This document shows, piece by piece, positions 1 to 14,370 of a stretch of DNA of 64,000 nt. Within the stretch, counting starts at the first letter, position 1. The number at the start of each line of letters is the position of its first letter. The notes below the pieces were generated by a model. It saw nothing but the letters and a program-made list of their open reading frames with translations, did no database searches and was not told where the DNA came from. The position numbers and the translations under genes are program-made. This stretch comes from Solenopsis invicta (lineage: Eukaryota > Arthropoda > Insecta > Hymenoptera > Formicidae). The DNA is taken from assembly GCF_016802725.1 (NCBI RefSeq), contig NC_052679.1, positions 25,818,237 to 25,882,236 of the forward strand, in the 5' to 3' direction.

Positions 1-1566
1 GAGATAACAAATGCATACAATCAGTATAATGCGAATAAATCGTCAATAGTTTTTACGTAACACATATATTATCGGTAACATAATGATCGACGTGCAAGAA
101 AAAAGCATAATCGTCGTGTTACGTATGGATATAAACGTTGACCGTCAAAATATTTTTATCGGCAGAAAAACGATCGGCGGGACCGAAGGAGAGCGTGCGC
201 GAGTGGAAAAGGAAAAAAAAAGGAAAGAGAAAAATAGAATCGCACGATAAGCAACTGTATGAATTGCAATCGGAGCAATTCATACCCGACCCGAGAGCGT
301 CCCACTCTATCTTGAGAAGCTTCGCTCATTTACCTTCGTTGGATCGAAAAATCGCTGAAAGTTAAAATATTTAATATCCCACGTCGACTGACATTTGATG
401 AGGTGATCGCGATTGCGCGAAACGTTCGCATTATGTAATTAACTTTTCTCGTAGACGTATCCCTCGTTCCCGAGAACGGAAAGAGATACTCGCAGGCGCG
501 TACGAGCCGACGCGCGGAAAAACGTGCTCGCGTATCCGGGGACATAGAAAAAAAAAGGGACGGGATATAGGGCAATGCTCCCCCATTCTCCTCGCTCACC
601 CTCCATCATTGTATTTCCTTGCAGCGTGTAATCGCATATACATATACGAAGCTATCCCGTAAGCCTTCCGCGCGCCGATTGCGTCGCGTTGTCCCTCACT
701 CTCTTTCGATCTCTCTCTTCTATTTGCCCTCCTTGTTACCATGTCTACATTTCTGCCCATCTGTCTCGCTTTCCGATGATATTCCTTCAGAACCCGTGTG
801 TCGTATCCTCCTCCTCCTCTCTCTCTCTCTCTCTCCTCTTTCATTCGCGGCGAATGAGTTTTACTAACCGCTCTCTAAAGCGTTCATCACATCGCATGAA
901 TCACCGCGGTCAGGAGATTAAGAAACGCGCGGAATGACGTCGTCCGATAATACCGAGATTCAAGAATCCAGAAAGTAACCGGACTAACGTTACGACGACA
1001 ATACATATATTATTCGTTTATTCTTCGTGATGACGTTATATCGTGCGCGCAGGAGAGTCAATTTTTTAAAGCTTTTTTTATTTTTCTCTATTTTATTATC
1101 TCTACGTTATTTCTGCTAAAGATAAATAACGCAACACGTTGTTTATCTTAAAATTAAAAAAGTCATCCTTTGATTATACGATTAGATATGTAACTATTTT
1201 TTGTGATATCGTCGAAGCAAAGTATTAATACTAGCAATATTTCTCTCGTTGGCGATATATTTCACTTGCGTTCACGTTTCTTCGGATTAAATCAGCGTCT
1301 CATAAATTAACGTTACGAGTCGAAAGATAAGACTTTGAGACTAAAACGCGAGAGACGTATCCCGCTTTCATTATAATTTTTCAAAATGAAGAAAGCGAAT
1401 ATCTGCGGCGCTATCTCGCGCCCTGCCAGCTTTTAATTAAAAACTTTCAACTGCGGTGCATCGTGTGTGAGAGAACCTTTAATCCTGCATGCTGCACGTG
1501 CACACACGTCAATGCGGGAGTCGCGTATGTGTTCCCTTCACGTGCTTGTCGGTAGCTCTCGTCGAC

Positions 1567-1569
1567 ACA

Positions 1570-1601
<32 letters not shown>

Positions 1602-1649
1602 CATGTACAGGCCGGCCAAACACAATATACGTGGAATTTGACTCAGGTA

Positions 1650-1728
<79 letters not shown>

Positions 1729-1732
1729 GCGC
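1567..1732. repeat. (ACGC)n, then (AC)n running into (CG)n
   Basis: ACGC repeat at 1567-1602. A compound AC repeat starts at 1653 and becomes a pure CG run at about 1714-1732. Open frames here are repeat artefacts. Confidence 0.95.
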
Positions 1733-2228
1733 ATGAATCAACGGATAGGCACACTTGATTCGTCAACGCACATCACCTCACAAAGCGTTCATAGGCATTT
1801 AAAGATTTCATTTGGGCAAATACTCGCTACTCGCCCAGCGCATCGCGAATATCGCGATGGCAGAGAGAAGTCTATCGTTTTGTGTCTCGTAAAACGGATC
1901 GCCGGATTTTTGCTTATCTGTATTCGTTACCGATCCATATCTCATCCCTCGTGCGTGCTACGAATCAATTACGCGCCGCCGAACGATATTCCGCAAAGAA
2001 ATATACTGCATTAGATATTCCGAGCGAGTAGAGCACACACGTAGAAGATAGGGGAGCGAGTGCAATGTAATATGATATTAATAACAAATGTAACGTACGT
2101 TCGCGGAGAGTGCGTATTATGCGAACGACGCACGCGTTGCGGAAATTTAAATGATACTTATGTTATATTCAGCTTTGACACACATGATTAGATTGAATTC
2201 TGTACGAGTTTGTAAACTGTGTTTTATC

Positions 2229-2672
2229 ACACAGAGAAAACATTAGTATTAAATTCAAACTAATATTATTATATTTAACAATCATTGTGTGTTTCATATA
2301 TTCATAAACAAGAAATTATATTCTTGCTTAGAAACGAAACAATAATAATTTTGTTTGGTGTGTATATTTATATTTTTTAAAGAATTTAATAATTTTTAAT
2401 TTCAGCAAAATATTACATTTTCATTACAATATTATAAATTATCTAAACAGCACAATATGATGGTAATAATAATAGTATTAAAAAGATTTTAATTCTTGAT
2501 TTGAAGATTGTTTTCTATCCGATTTCTTTTTTTTTCCTTTATAATAAAACTACAAAATATTCTTTATGTAGGTTACGTTTGTTTAACGCTATATAATCTC
2601 ACATTTTAATATTTAACATTTCAAAAATAAAGATATTCTCATAACAGGAATATTCTTTTTTTCTGCATGCAA
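2229..2672 (-). mobile_element. Family A inverted-repeat element, copy 1 (reverse orientation)
   Basis: It begins TCACACAGAGAAAACATTAG and runs through the family landmarks in reverse: ACAATCATTG, AAGAAATTATATTCTTG, TTCTTGATTTGAAGATTG and TATCCGATTTC, ending TTTTTTTCTGCATG. The family has short terminal inverted repeats of the type TTACACAGAAAA and no coding frame. Confidence 0.7.
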
Positions 2673-2775
2673 AAGCATATAACATTGTAAGATACTTTGA
2701 TACAAATTTTATATAACAGGAAAGCAAACTATTGTGGAACCTAGTACATCTAGAAATCGATTGTGAACTCGGCAA

Positions 2776-3240
2776 ATGTATCCCATCGATGCATATGTCT
2801 GGACACGTCTGATTCTTGTGCCAATCGATAAGCCGAATTATTCATCAAACCGTACGATAAATAAATCATTTGTCGATAACGAAATTGACTCTTGTACTTC
2901 CGATTCTTTAATAATAAAAAAAAGAAAAAAAAAGAAAGTAAACATCAAAAGAGATGTCGAGAGATTAGATGAAGCTATTAGACACGTATCTCTTAATATC
3001 AAGATTGTTACAACGAAAGCTGATTCGCTGAAAGCTATCAGGGGACGTATAGCGCTCGTACGCGTCAAATCGAGTATACAGGCTGTCTCAAGCTTCCCTG
3101 CACTTTTTTTCGGAATCTACAGATCTGACGTTGTATCTTACGGAATTTTTAATATATTTAATAAACATGTTTATGTATTAAACAATTGTGCCAATCTCTA
3201 TATTATCTCTATGTATTATATTTTTCTTGCAACGTTTTAA
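2776..3240 (+). pseudogene. Isolated 154-codon open frame, possible gene or transposon remnant
   Basis: Open from ATG at 2776 to TAA at 3238. The first 115 codons (Lys-rich KKRKKKK at about 48-54, then a helical-looking DVERLDEAIRHVSLNIK) have a base composition closer to coding DNA than the flanking AT-rich sequence; the last 40 codons are AT-rich and look like ordinary read-through. A frame of 30 codons (ESKLLWNLVHLEID) in another phase leads into it after an ATAACAG acceptor-like site near 2720, so it could be a frameshifted remnant. No family recognised. Confidence 0.2.
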
Positions 3241-3729
3241 TTGTACATTTTTACTAATATCTTTACTTAAATATTTATAAATATGAGACTAAATTATAGA
3301 ATTTTACAAATAAATTTATTTGTGAAATTAATTATTAGTTTTAAATATTTCAAATTATAATAATAAATGGAAGAAAATTTTCTTAAATTTTGCCCTCTCA
3401 GAGAGTTAAAAAGGAGAATTTACTGAAGACTACTCCAAGTATTTGTACGTGAAAAAAGAATGCACGCGAGAGTATGTGTACCGTGCCCTTCAAAAGCACA
3501 CGTCGCGCTCGCACCGTTCGTTTTCTTGCAACGACCGTATCGTCGTCCCTCTTCCTGCCTCTTTTCCTTCCGTTCCTTCTCGTTTCCTCGCTAAAGCCCC
3601 TTGGCATCGTTCTCATCGAGTTATTATTACACGGCATAGGGTCACTATCGTCGTTATTCCTGCGGAAGGTTCTCATTCGCGAAAGCCACATCGCAATAAA
3701 AGATATCCGAACTCCAGCAAATAAAATCG

Positions 3730-3733
<4 letters not shown>

Positions 3734-3788
<55 letters not shown>
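3734..3788. repeat. (GA)n microsatellite
   Basis: About 27 uninterrupted GA units. Confidence 0.95.
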
Positions 3789-3791
<3 letters not shown>

Positions 3792-5176
3792 TCATCTTGC
3801 AGATCAGAAGTCACCTTGACGATGGCAACCAAAATAAAACCGGTTCTCGAGATATGCGAAATTGGGTCCTTATTTTGGTCGGAGGTCTCTCAATCAATGT
3901 TTATTTCTACATTTATCAGCCTCGGGAAAAATGCAACGTCGTTATGTAGTGTTATCAGCGCATTTAGATTATAGCCCGCTGATTATCTACAATACATACT
4001 TAGACGCGGCGATAAGTGTATGATAAATAAGTTTAATGTGATCTCGACCAAATAGCTTATAAATATAATTGTGTGTGCAGGCAAAGGAAAATATATTTTC
4101 TTATTCAGAAATAATACGCGTTCTTCAAAAACATTTAACTTTTCAACTTGTTGGCCGTCGATTTATTTTACATTAAATACGATGCTTCCCTCCTCGTTTG
4201 TGACTTGAAAATAAAATTTTATGTAAAATTGTTGTTGCGTTTCCAATTTGCATGTTCTTTATGTTGTCAACGCTTGTAAAACAGTTATAAAAGCGGACGA
4301 ACCGTTTCTCTCTCATTTACGTAATACTCGTTTTAACGATGTTGCACGTGATAGTGTTTACAGCGAGTCTGAATAAACTGAACAATTAATGTAAATCGAG
4401 AAAAATATATCAATTTTTTAACAAAGAGAATGAATTATAAAGTCGATATTTGTGTATATTTAATATAAATATATCGAAATTTAAAATATTGCAAAAGGTT
4501 TATAATAAATTGTTAAATAAAGGACGACGTCAGTGTAATCATGTAAAAAGTAACTCGTGTGAATTATTTTTGAGTAAGAGAAGAGAAAATAATTATAGGG
4601 ACATGTGGAAACAGATATCACTGTTTACATAAATAATAATGTCTGTGTAAACGTTCCTCATTCTTGAAATTTTCAAATGATGCGATTCTTAACGTAATTA
4701 AAGTTTCATATCTCTTGAACGGAATTTTTCAAGTTACATTTCACATCGTCGACGTTACAAAGTATTGGCTCAATATTGGCGTAACAATTCGCAAATTCAC
4801 AAATCACGAATCGTTGTCTTCATTAAAATTTACAATACTTCAGTCTAGATCTATGTTTAAAAAATTAATTACAGCGTAAGTGCGTGGAATGTCAAAATTA
4901 CGCGATTATCTTCTGTCATCGCACCGGCCACGTCAATAGAGAGAAAGTAATATCGTAATGCCGAGATTAGACGCGCGAAATCGACGGCAAAGAACGTGGC
5001 GAAATAATTTTGCGGCTTCGACAGCGTGCATTCTGATCTTATGCGCTACGAAAATAATGATAAGATACGAAACGCGTCGAGAGAACAAATAAATTCACAA
5101 TTACGTTAAAGTATTTGTAGCGATAACTAATCAAGAATTTAAAGAATTGCAGCTTCGTAATATTCAGTTTTCAATA

Positions 5177-5641
5177 TTACACGTAGAAAAAGATTTTTAC
5201 TTTAAGAATAAAATTTTTCTTTTCGAAATATTAAATGAAATAAGATTACGTATGATGTTGCAAAATGAGATTATAGCATTAAACGGATATAAATTACTGA
5301 CGTAAAGGATTTTACATAGTTTCATAATGAAAAATATATTCTCTCATTATTAAATAATAATTTTTATACGTAGAGAGAAAAAAATATCAGAACAGAAATA
5401 ACAATATCTTCAAAGCAAAAATAGAATATTTCAATACTTTTATTATCAAAATATATTAAGTTATTTGAATATAACTATTATAATATTAAAATAAAAAGAT
5501 ATCTTTCTCTTAAATTTTGAAAATAAAATCAAATTCTTTAAAGAAGATTAAATTATATATAGATGCAAAATTATCATTGTTTTACTTATAAGCCAAAATA
5601 TAATTAATTTTAATTCTTGATGCTAATGTTTATTCTGTATA
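5177..5641 (+). mobile_element. Family A inverted-repeat element, copy 2
   Basis: Starts TTACACGTAGAAAAAG and ends TGCTAATGTTTATTCTGTATAG. The internal landmarks are in order: TTTCATAATGAAAAATATATTCTC, AAAAATATCAGAACAGAAATAACAATATCTTC, AAATTCTTTAAAGAAGATTAAA and AATTATCATTGTTTTACTTATA. Non-coding. Confidence 0.7.
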
Positions 5642-8195
5642 GAAAAAAGAAAAGCGAATCTCGCATTTCCTTTGAGAATAGGAAAAAAAAAGAAGAAGAA
5701 GAAAATCAAATGCATATCATTGTCGCGCATCAGAACAGCAAAATATAAAATTGAAATAATATTAATTAATATTACCGATCGAATATACGCAGTACCGTCT
5801 CATCGGATTCATTTTTGTATTTACATGCAGTTTCGCGCAGATAATGCAATGCGCTATTGCAGTTACGATTTCCCAATCGTGCACGTTGGAGAAGTGAATG
5901 TGCGGAGAGGAGAGAAGAGGTGGTACTCTGTCTACCGGGCGCGCGCTCTCTCTCTTTCTCTCTCTCTCCCCCTCCTCTCTTCTCTCTTTCTCTCTCTAGG
6001 CACGCGTTTAGGGAGGGGATAGAGGGGAAGAAAACAGAGAAGAGAGGCTATTCATGCTCGCACGCGACCTACGCATGCGCATACACACGCATATACAAAC
6101 ACGAGCACGCACGACATACATGCTATATATTCCCATATCGCATTATTATTAAATCCTAAATAAAGGAAAAAAAAGAGAAGGAGAAAAATATTATTGAACA
6201 GTCGCGAGTGCGCGCTCGAATTGCATTTATTCCTTTTTATCTCGCGTAATTGTAAACTTAAATCAAAGCGCGCATTCTCTCTCCCTCTCCCTCTCACAAA
6301 TACACACACGCGTGCGCGCGCGCAAGTACACACAGCTCGAGTTGTAAAATTAACAAGTCACGATAGGCGCAATGATCAAGAAACTTTCCGGACAAGATGG
6401 ATCATTATCTTCTCATTTTTTTTTTCCCCTTTTGAGCCTACCTCGCTCGCGAGTCTCCCGTGTGTAAAACGTAAACTCGACTCGAGGTTTTTGTAAATTT
6501 AAAACATTGCTTAACCGGTTACGAGCCTCGTGGACTCGAATTAATCCGCACCATTAACGGCAACGCTGTTGAATAACACTCCCGAGATAATGACGTTTAC
6601 GTTACCATGTAACGCGAGAAAGAGGAAGAGAGGAAGAGAGAAAGAGATTTTAGAAATTAGAAAAAAAAAAATGTAATTTTATAAATTTCATTTTGTATAG
6701 TCTCGCTGGCTCTGTCGCGCTGCGCACCGCTTAATTTATATTATTCTTCATTATTTTTCATTCTGTTCTTCATGAAGAGATTAATCTCGCCCGCACCATC
6801 CCCGCGCGACCAATCTTTTCCTCTCTCCCGCATCCTTCTCTCTCTCTCTCGTTCCTCTTTCTCCCACGGCACAGATCCGACTCTTTCCGAGCATCTTTCC
6901 TCTCTCACCTACGTACCCACTCCATCGACTGGATTCAATTCACTTTTCTCCGAAGAGCAACTCTCGCTGGGCGACTTCTCGCCTCGTTTATTTACTTCTT
7001 CCGGCTTGCACTAGGCATTTCCGAATATGACTGAATTCACATTTGACAATAAAAGAGAATATAATAGTATAGTCCATAATAATTCGAAATCTCCTTTAAT
7101 TTGTTATCGATTTACTTGTGCATTTATAATATTTTTCTTTAAAATTTTTTAAAATAAACAAAGATAATAAAAAGAAAAATTATTATATTGATAGAATAAG
7201 TCATTTATAATGTGGTAATCTGAAACTTTCGATACAAGAGAGGAGATTACAAAATAGCATTATACAAACACACACAGCTATTTGCAATATTATCTTTAGA
7301 TATCACGTTGTAATCGTTATTTTATATTAATTTTAATCTTGATTTTAAAAAATTAATTTAGAAAATATGCCTGTAAACAAATTGATAACAAATTTGTGGA
7401 GATAAGTACACGTGTATTGAATTTAGAATTAATACGATAGCGTCAAGAAACATTATTTTTTCCTTGGGAAATATTTTAAAGCATATTGGAAAGTGTGTGT
7501 GTGTGTGTAGAAAAAGAGAAAGACCAAGAAGGAATGAAAAGTAGAGGAAATGTGGATACGAAGGGACCGTTGAAGACAAAAAGCTGTTCCATGGACGGTG
7601 ACTATATACGCGTATCCCAGGCGACACCCCAGGGACGCCGCGTTAAATAAACTGACACTCAAAAAGCAAACGGACTGACAGTTCGAAGGCAAGCAAAAAT
7701 CACAAATCTCAGGAGGTGCTTTTGTAATGAGTTTAACGCGATTCTAGTGCGTTTTGAAAAAGCGCAAAGTATTTGCGGCGACACGCGGGCGAATACTGAA
7801 AGTGCATCTCGATTCGACGATTGGTAAGGAGTAATTGACACGCTGTTTATTCTCTTCGCGCTCCATCATCAAGAAGATGATATTTGTGCAGCGAGTTAAT
7901 GCACTCGCTAGGCGTAGCCAGCGCCGCGCGAACGCATTTCGTTTCGTCGCTCCATCAATTGTCAACAACGATAATGTATTTGAGAAATCGAAGAATTATG
8001 TATAAGCATATATATATTCGATTTCTACTTGGTTGAAAAAGTAACGCAACGTTCACGTTTTTTGTTTGGAATTTTATGATAATAAAGAGGAGAGAGTGGG
8101 AGAAAAAATAATTTCTCGCCTTATAGATGCTACGCGACGATCCTGTCTGGTTGACGTGCGCGCGCCGCATTCATAGAATGTTACGCATGCAAGCG

Positions 8196-8290
8196 TACAC
8201 AGAAAACACAGTATCAAACATTAGTATCAAATTAAAACTAATATTAAACAATCATTGTTTCATATGTGAGCAAGAAATTATATTCTTGTT
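8196..8290 (-). mobile_element. Family A element, truncated copy 3 (reverse orientation)
   Basis: Only about 95 bases of the family's 3' end are left: TACACAGAAAACACAG, ATTAGTATCAAATT, AACAATCATTGTTTCATATG and ATTATATTCTTG. The sequence then changes abruptly at about 8290 to CTGGCTGTTCCAAAATTCTC, which is not family A. Confidence 0.6.
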
Positions 8291-9649
8291 TATACTGGCT
8301 GTTCCAAAATTCTCGCATGAGGAATATACACAATAAAATTGACAAAAATTTTGTTAAATATTGATTTTTAAAATGTTATAGTAATTAAATAATTACATAA
8401 CTCGCTAACGATTGGCAATTTTTTTTTTTCGTGCATTTTTAAAACAGTTATTACAAAGTGTTGGAAGAGTTTAAAAAAATTGTAAATAGATAAAAATGGT
8501 GAAAAATTAAAATCTTCTCTTATTTTCAATGTAAAACAAAGAATCAGTTTTCAAAAATTCCAATATTTTAATTTTAATATTAAAATTTTAGAGAGCTGAC
8601 TTTTTTTTACATACTCGCGCATGTATATGCAAACTCGTACGATACACACACACACACGCGCACGCACGCACGCACGCATGCTCGCACGCACGCGCGCAGA
8701 AAGAGCGAGAGAGAAGCGGTTAACGTTTATATTACATTTTGCAAAAAAGCGACTCGATCGATAAAAACCTACCCCTCTCGGTGAGGCGCGTATTATTTTT
8801 CAGAATAGTTCAATTTACCATTTCTCTCCCTCGCTCTCTTTCTCTCGCTCTCTTTTTTTTTTAATAATAAACGACGGGGATATTTTATCACTTTTTTGTT
8901 TGCTTGTTTTCCCAGGTCCCGCACCGGATAGGAGCGGACGATCGATAGAATGCGCGCGAATGGCGGACAGGAATTTTCGGAGGCACGCAATAATGCAATG
9001 CGATTGAACGTTTTATTATCCCGAAAATAGAGTCGTCGTGGCTCGTGCGAGACTACAGAATGATTATCATAACTGTCACGGAGGTACAACAGATACGTTA
9101 TCGCCGATTATACTTCGATTCATCCGTACGCGAAAGGTGGGCAAACAATTTTTTACAACGCGACAATTAATAGCAACGAAAAAGATACAGCAGATCGTTA
9201 TCAAGCGTAACAACACGTTTCATCATCGTTCCCAGCGTCATCGAAAATTCCCAGCTTTGTGTTCGCATTTGCGCGATTAAAAATCTAAGAAAAGATAACA
9301 GGCTCACTTTTATGATCCTATAAATCAGCATTATTATAAATTACACCATTTCGCGACAAGGTTAAGCAGACTGACGCGTATATATACATATATGTATATA
9401 CATAGTTACATCAGCTAAAAGGCACGGCAATTTGTGTCACAATTCATTGCATTTGTAGCGTTGAAAGAATTTTACAAGATATTAGTATTTTTGCATCGAG
9501 CAATATATATTTACGAACGATACCAAGTGCACATTGCGTTACCATTATTTTTAAACAAACGATTGTTGCTGTATCAGCAAGAATATATACGTATTCGATT
9601 CGCGACATTAAGTTTGATAAATCGCGATTAATTGGTTATTCATGCATTT

Positions 9650-9686
9650 TTATTCGGATATAGATTTCTTAATCTATATCCGAATA
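9650..9686. other. Perfect short palindrome
   Basis: ATTCGGATATAGATT and its complement flank TCTTAATC-type spacer sequence; a near-perfect stem of about 15 bp in non-coding DNA. Confidence 0.6.
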
Positions 9687-9954
9687 TATTAATCAATATA
9701 TTAATGTATTATCAACGCATCGCTTCTTCAAAGATGAAAATGTCGCTCGGAAATACTGAAGTTTCAGTTATTAATGCCTTTGAAAAATGCATTATTCAAT
9801 AATTTAATAATTTAATCATGATAAAATGCTCGTTACCATCCCTCTCTCTCTCTCTCTCTCATGCAATTACATAGAAATATGGTATGTATTTAGATTATAA
9901 AAACCGGTTTTTGTTGTGCCAAGAACTGAATGGAAAAATTCGTCCGATATCGCC

Positions 9955-10385
9955 GTACATAAAAATAAAAATTAATATTAAATCCAACGTATATGAGTAA
10001 AAATATAAAATCTTTTTTAAAGAATTTGATAATTTGAAACAAACACGACTTATGTAAATAATGTAAATGTAAAGAAATTTTGTATAATTTTATTTAAAAA
10101 TATATTCTCATTATTCAATAATGATTTTCATGAGTTTAGAGGAAAAAATATCGGATAAAAAATAACAATATCTTTAAAAACAAGAATTTGAATTTTTTAA
10201 TATAATTATTTAAATAATCATATTGTATTCTTTAGAAGACTATTATAATATTGAGAAATAAAAAAAAATATATATTTTGCTGAAATTTAAGATTATCAAA
10301 TTTAAAAAAAAAAATTTTATATTATTACTTATATATGAGATAATGATTGTTGTGATTTAATACTAAAATTTGTTTCCAGCGTAAC
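9955..10385 (+). mobile_element. Family A element, copy 4
   Basis: Shares ATAATTTTATTTAAAAATAT, AAAAAATATCGGATAAAAAATAAC, TTTGCTGAAATTTAAGATTATC and TATATATGAGATAATGATTG with the other copies. The left end is degraded, and the right end reads TACTAAAATTTGTTTCCAGC. Confidence 0.6.
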
Positions 10386-10971
10386 ATGTTGTTACGGATT
10401 CATCTTGTCTGAATTACTTGTCAAAGCTCACCGCGAATTGCAAGTCTATTAACAAAACGCTCTGTACATGCGAGAGACACGACGACACGGTTCTAGTGGA
10501 ACTAGACGGCCTCTGCCTTTTCGGAAAAGCTTGGCACAATAATAGAATACATTTTCCATTGGTCCAATTCCCAGCAGTAATTACATCGGGCCTTTCTATC
10601 GGCTTTGCCACCGTACGGCGTTTCCGACCTCTCATCCTCCCTTGCTGCACCGTTCTCTTGCTAGTTTCGCCTCCCGTTGAGTCCCCTCCCCCCCTTCCAC
10701 CCCTCGAACATCGCCGTCAAAGCAAAAATTGCTTCTGTACACATTTTCGGTGAATTCTCGCACTCTTTGCTCGCGCGCAAGCAACGAGGCTCGTTATAAA
10801 AATAAAGATTTGTTTCGAGCGCGAATCAAAAGCTGTATTTTCGAAAGTCGAACTAAAACATTCAGTCAACAAAATCGATAGCATTATTATTAGGTCTGTT
10901 GCTGCGAGATTGCAAAATAAAAACTTAATTAAAACCAATAATAAGATTAGGATTAAGATCGATAACGTGAA

Positions 10972-11473
10972 TTACACAAAAAAGCAAAAAAATGCCATTA
11001 AAAAAACATTCTTATTTTGAAAATATCTATTTTCGAAATGTTATATATTGAAATGAGATTACGTAACGTTAAATAAACGTAACATGTTTACACGAAAAGA
11101 TTTTATATAATTTCATCAAGAAAAATATATTCTTATTATTCAATAATAATTTGTAATAATTTTCAATAATTTGTATAAATTGAGAAAAAAAATATAGACC
11201 AAAAAATAATAATGTTTTCGAATCAAGAATTAAAATTTAAAAAAATACTCTGTTATCAAAACAATCGTATTTTGCTTTTTAGCTGTTATAATTTTAAAAT
11301 GAAAATGTAAAAAAATATTTTACTGAAATTTAAGATTATCAAATTCTTCAAAGAAAATTAACACACACACAATCAAAATTATAATTTTAAATTTTATTCT
11401 TGCTCATATATGAAACAATGATTGTTAAATATATAATTCGTTTTAATTTGATATTGATGTTTTTTCTATGCAG
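10972..11473 (+). mobile_element. Family A element, copy 5 (most complete)
   Basis: Left end TTACACAAAAAAGC; then CATTCTTATTTTGAAAATAT, AAATGAGATTACGTAACG, TTTCATCAAGAAAAATATATTC, AATATAGACCAAAAAATAA and TATATGAAACAATGATTGTT. It ends GATATTGATGTTTTTTCTATGC. At roughly 500 bases it is the best copy from which to build a consensus. Confidence 0.7.
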
Positions 11474-13391
11474 TTTTAAATTAAAGCGTACGTAGTACGT
11501 AATACGTAAAAATTAAATGTTTTCAAAAACATTATTTAATAAACAACAAAAGTGGCACTTTCGTCGATGCGCAGCGTATCGATTTTAGCGGCACGCGCAA
11601 GAGGGACCCCCCGTCTTTGTCGAACGCAATGCTTATCGTCGGTTGAACAATTTTCCTACTTGACCCGATTCGGCGGGGCTTTAGGACTTGAATTCTTTAC
11701 GCGGAGAATGTTCTGAAAATGAGTAAGAAAAATAGTGAGACGGATGGAATCGGCATTGTCACGATCACAATGCAGCCCGGGTAATTGACTGCGGAGCAAT
11801 TTTGTAATTGTATGCAAATCCGGGAAGCTTGAAATTATTCAATTCAGCTGCACAAAGTCTCTCTTTGGGCTTCGTTTCCATAATTATGTTAACAAGATAG
11901 ACAAAGCTGCTCTAAACAATTTATTCAATCATTTCGTAACGAAGAATGTCACAATTGTAAGATTTTATATTAAAGAAAAATATTTTACTTTTGTCAATAA
12001 GTTATGTTTCAAAGAATCAAATTATTTAAAATTATTGTAAGATTATAATGCATTTTTCCTAGCAGCATTTTCCAAATTTATATTTTAATAAACATTTTGC
12101 TGCAACTAATATTATACGTTAATCTTAAAACAGTAATAATTTTGTAATTCTAGCAATTTCTTTGTCATTTTTAGAATAATGAAGACAGTTTCAATTTTTT
12201 TGGTGGTAAGACTATTTTAAGATCTTATATAGATGCTTATTTACTTTTATCAAATTTTATTATCTTCTAAATAATTTCAAAAAAAATTTTGTGCAATTAA
12301 CAATTTCATAATAAATTTAGAGTAAATTTTACATTTCCGTGATAAACGTTAAATATATGCAAAAAAAAAGTAATTGCATACACACCATTGATATATCACA
12401 AAGTAATAATATTTGCAATGCAAAATATGTGATACAATTTCCTGAGACAATTAATCAATAAAATCGAACCGATGCAAAAAAAAAAAAAAAAAAATTAAAA
12501 AACCATCCTTAATAAATCGTGAGTAAATAATGGAAATTTGGAGAAGTTGGACACACCGGTGTGCTCGGTGCAGAATTAATCTGTTTTTCTGAAAAGCCAC
12601 TCATCGCGTTTTCACTCTACCAATTAAATATCGCACAGAGTCGGTCGTTGAAAATGGAAGCAGATAATGGATACAGTGTCGCAGGTCGATACCGCGCAAT
12701 CAGGACACAGCGCGCAGTATTCTCCCCCGACCGGCTTACATAACTAATATTCCGTCACAATGGAACACGGCGTATTCGTCCGCGCCTCTCTCAATCGCGC
12801 ATAGCTGTCGATTTTGAGTCATGTCTAAAAATATCAATTAGACACGCGTACATTCAGTCGATCTTTTCGGTCGCAATATACATATGTATGTCTGGTCGCG
12901 AATCGATAGATCACGTTGGCATCAATGTGATATCTAGTCCGACAATCGAGGAAATTTACTTTTTACCTTGTATACGGATACCTCGTTCTCCTGTCAGACT
13001 ATCTGTCAGATTACATTGGAAAATGTTGATGAGATTAGAGACGGCGAACGAAAGACGAGAGAAAGAAATCGAGAGCAAAGGAAAAGTTCGGTGAGATAAC
13101 GATGTAACGTTTAACGGCTAGACTATATTTAACAGCTAAATACGAGATGCACTGCCTTTTCTTCGCATCAACGCGTCATATTCCAAAAGTTAAAGATATC
13201 AATCGACACGTGTGTAGCCACATCAATTTCAACTTTAAATTATTAAGCTAAAATATTTCTAATTGTTAAAGATGGCTTATTTAAATTTATTCAATAAAAA
13301 ATAAAATGTAAAATCATATTCTTTTATATATTCATACATATTCTATTTTTAAAATATATAATATTTGAAATAATGAAAATATTTAAACAAT

Positions 13392-13393
<2 letters not shown>

Positions 13394-13437
<44 letters not shown>
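13394..13437. repeat. (AG)n microsatellite
   Basis: About 22 AG units. Confidence 0.95.
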
Positions 13438-13443
<6 letters not shown>

Positions 13444-13990
13444 AGGAGAGAAAGAATCAAATTTGTTATAAACCAAAATTAATAAAATGAAAATTATAGA
13501 GAAAAGTTTGCTATTCATATGCTTCTTATCTTTCATAATATCAATAACTTTGAAAAAATTCGTAATTTGAATTTTACTTAAAGAGAGATTGTTGTAAATT
13601 ATGAATATTATGTATAAATGTAAATAAATATGCTCATGAAAAGATATACCGCTGAGAAAATTATTATTATTATGTACCGCAAGCAGCATTCATATTGCAT
13701 CTAGCGGAATTGCGAAATCTTAGTTAAGACAATTATCCAACAATCGTTCCTGAACTTCTCATGGTTTCCATCAATTTCTCTTAATTCACGACATGTTCGA
13801 AAGGTATCGATTAAATCGCCAGAACACTGGGAGCTACACAAGTTTCGTATAGTACTTTGATGTGAAACGCTTGATTTTACGTTTAGAGGCATTACGCAAA
13901 TGCAATTTCTTCGCGCTTTACGCGATAGATTGCATGAAAATTTTGCAACAGCATCGTCATTCAAACACACTCTAATCTTTACGCGTCATT

Positions 13991-14370
13991 GTACATACAA
14001 AAAAAAAACAAACATTCTTATTTGGAAAATATCGTTTTTCGTCGTAAATATTGAAATGAGATTATATAACGAGATTATGTTAAACAGACATAATTTTCTA
14101 ACATAGAAAAAATGTTATATTTTATCAATAAGTTGAGAGAAAAAATATCGGATAGGAAATACCAACATCTTCAAACTAAGAATTAGAGTTGGATGATTAT
14201 TATAACATTGATTTATTAAAAAATGTAATATTTGATTGAAATTTAAGATTATCAAACACTTTAAAGAAGGTTTTCTATTTTTACTTATATAGAAAACAAT
14301 GATTGTTATATAGAATTTTAAAGAGAATATATTAATTTTAATTTAACACTGATATTTTTTGTATAACAGC
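13991..14370 (+). mobile_element. Family A element, copy 6
   Basis: Left end GTACATACAAAAAAAAAAC, then CATTCTTATTTGGAAAATATC, GAAATGAGATTATATAACGAG, AAATATCGGATAGGAAATACC and ATTTAAGATTATCAAACAC. Right end ACTGATATTTTTTGTATAAC. It is internally shorter than copy 5. Confidence 0.65.

Noticed and set aside
1447..1766. Open frames over the CA/CG repeat on both strands
   Set aside because: They encode only dipeptide repeats from the microsatellite and exist in several frames at once.
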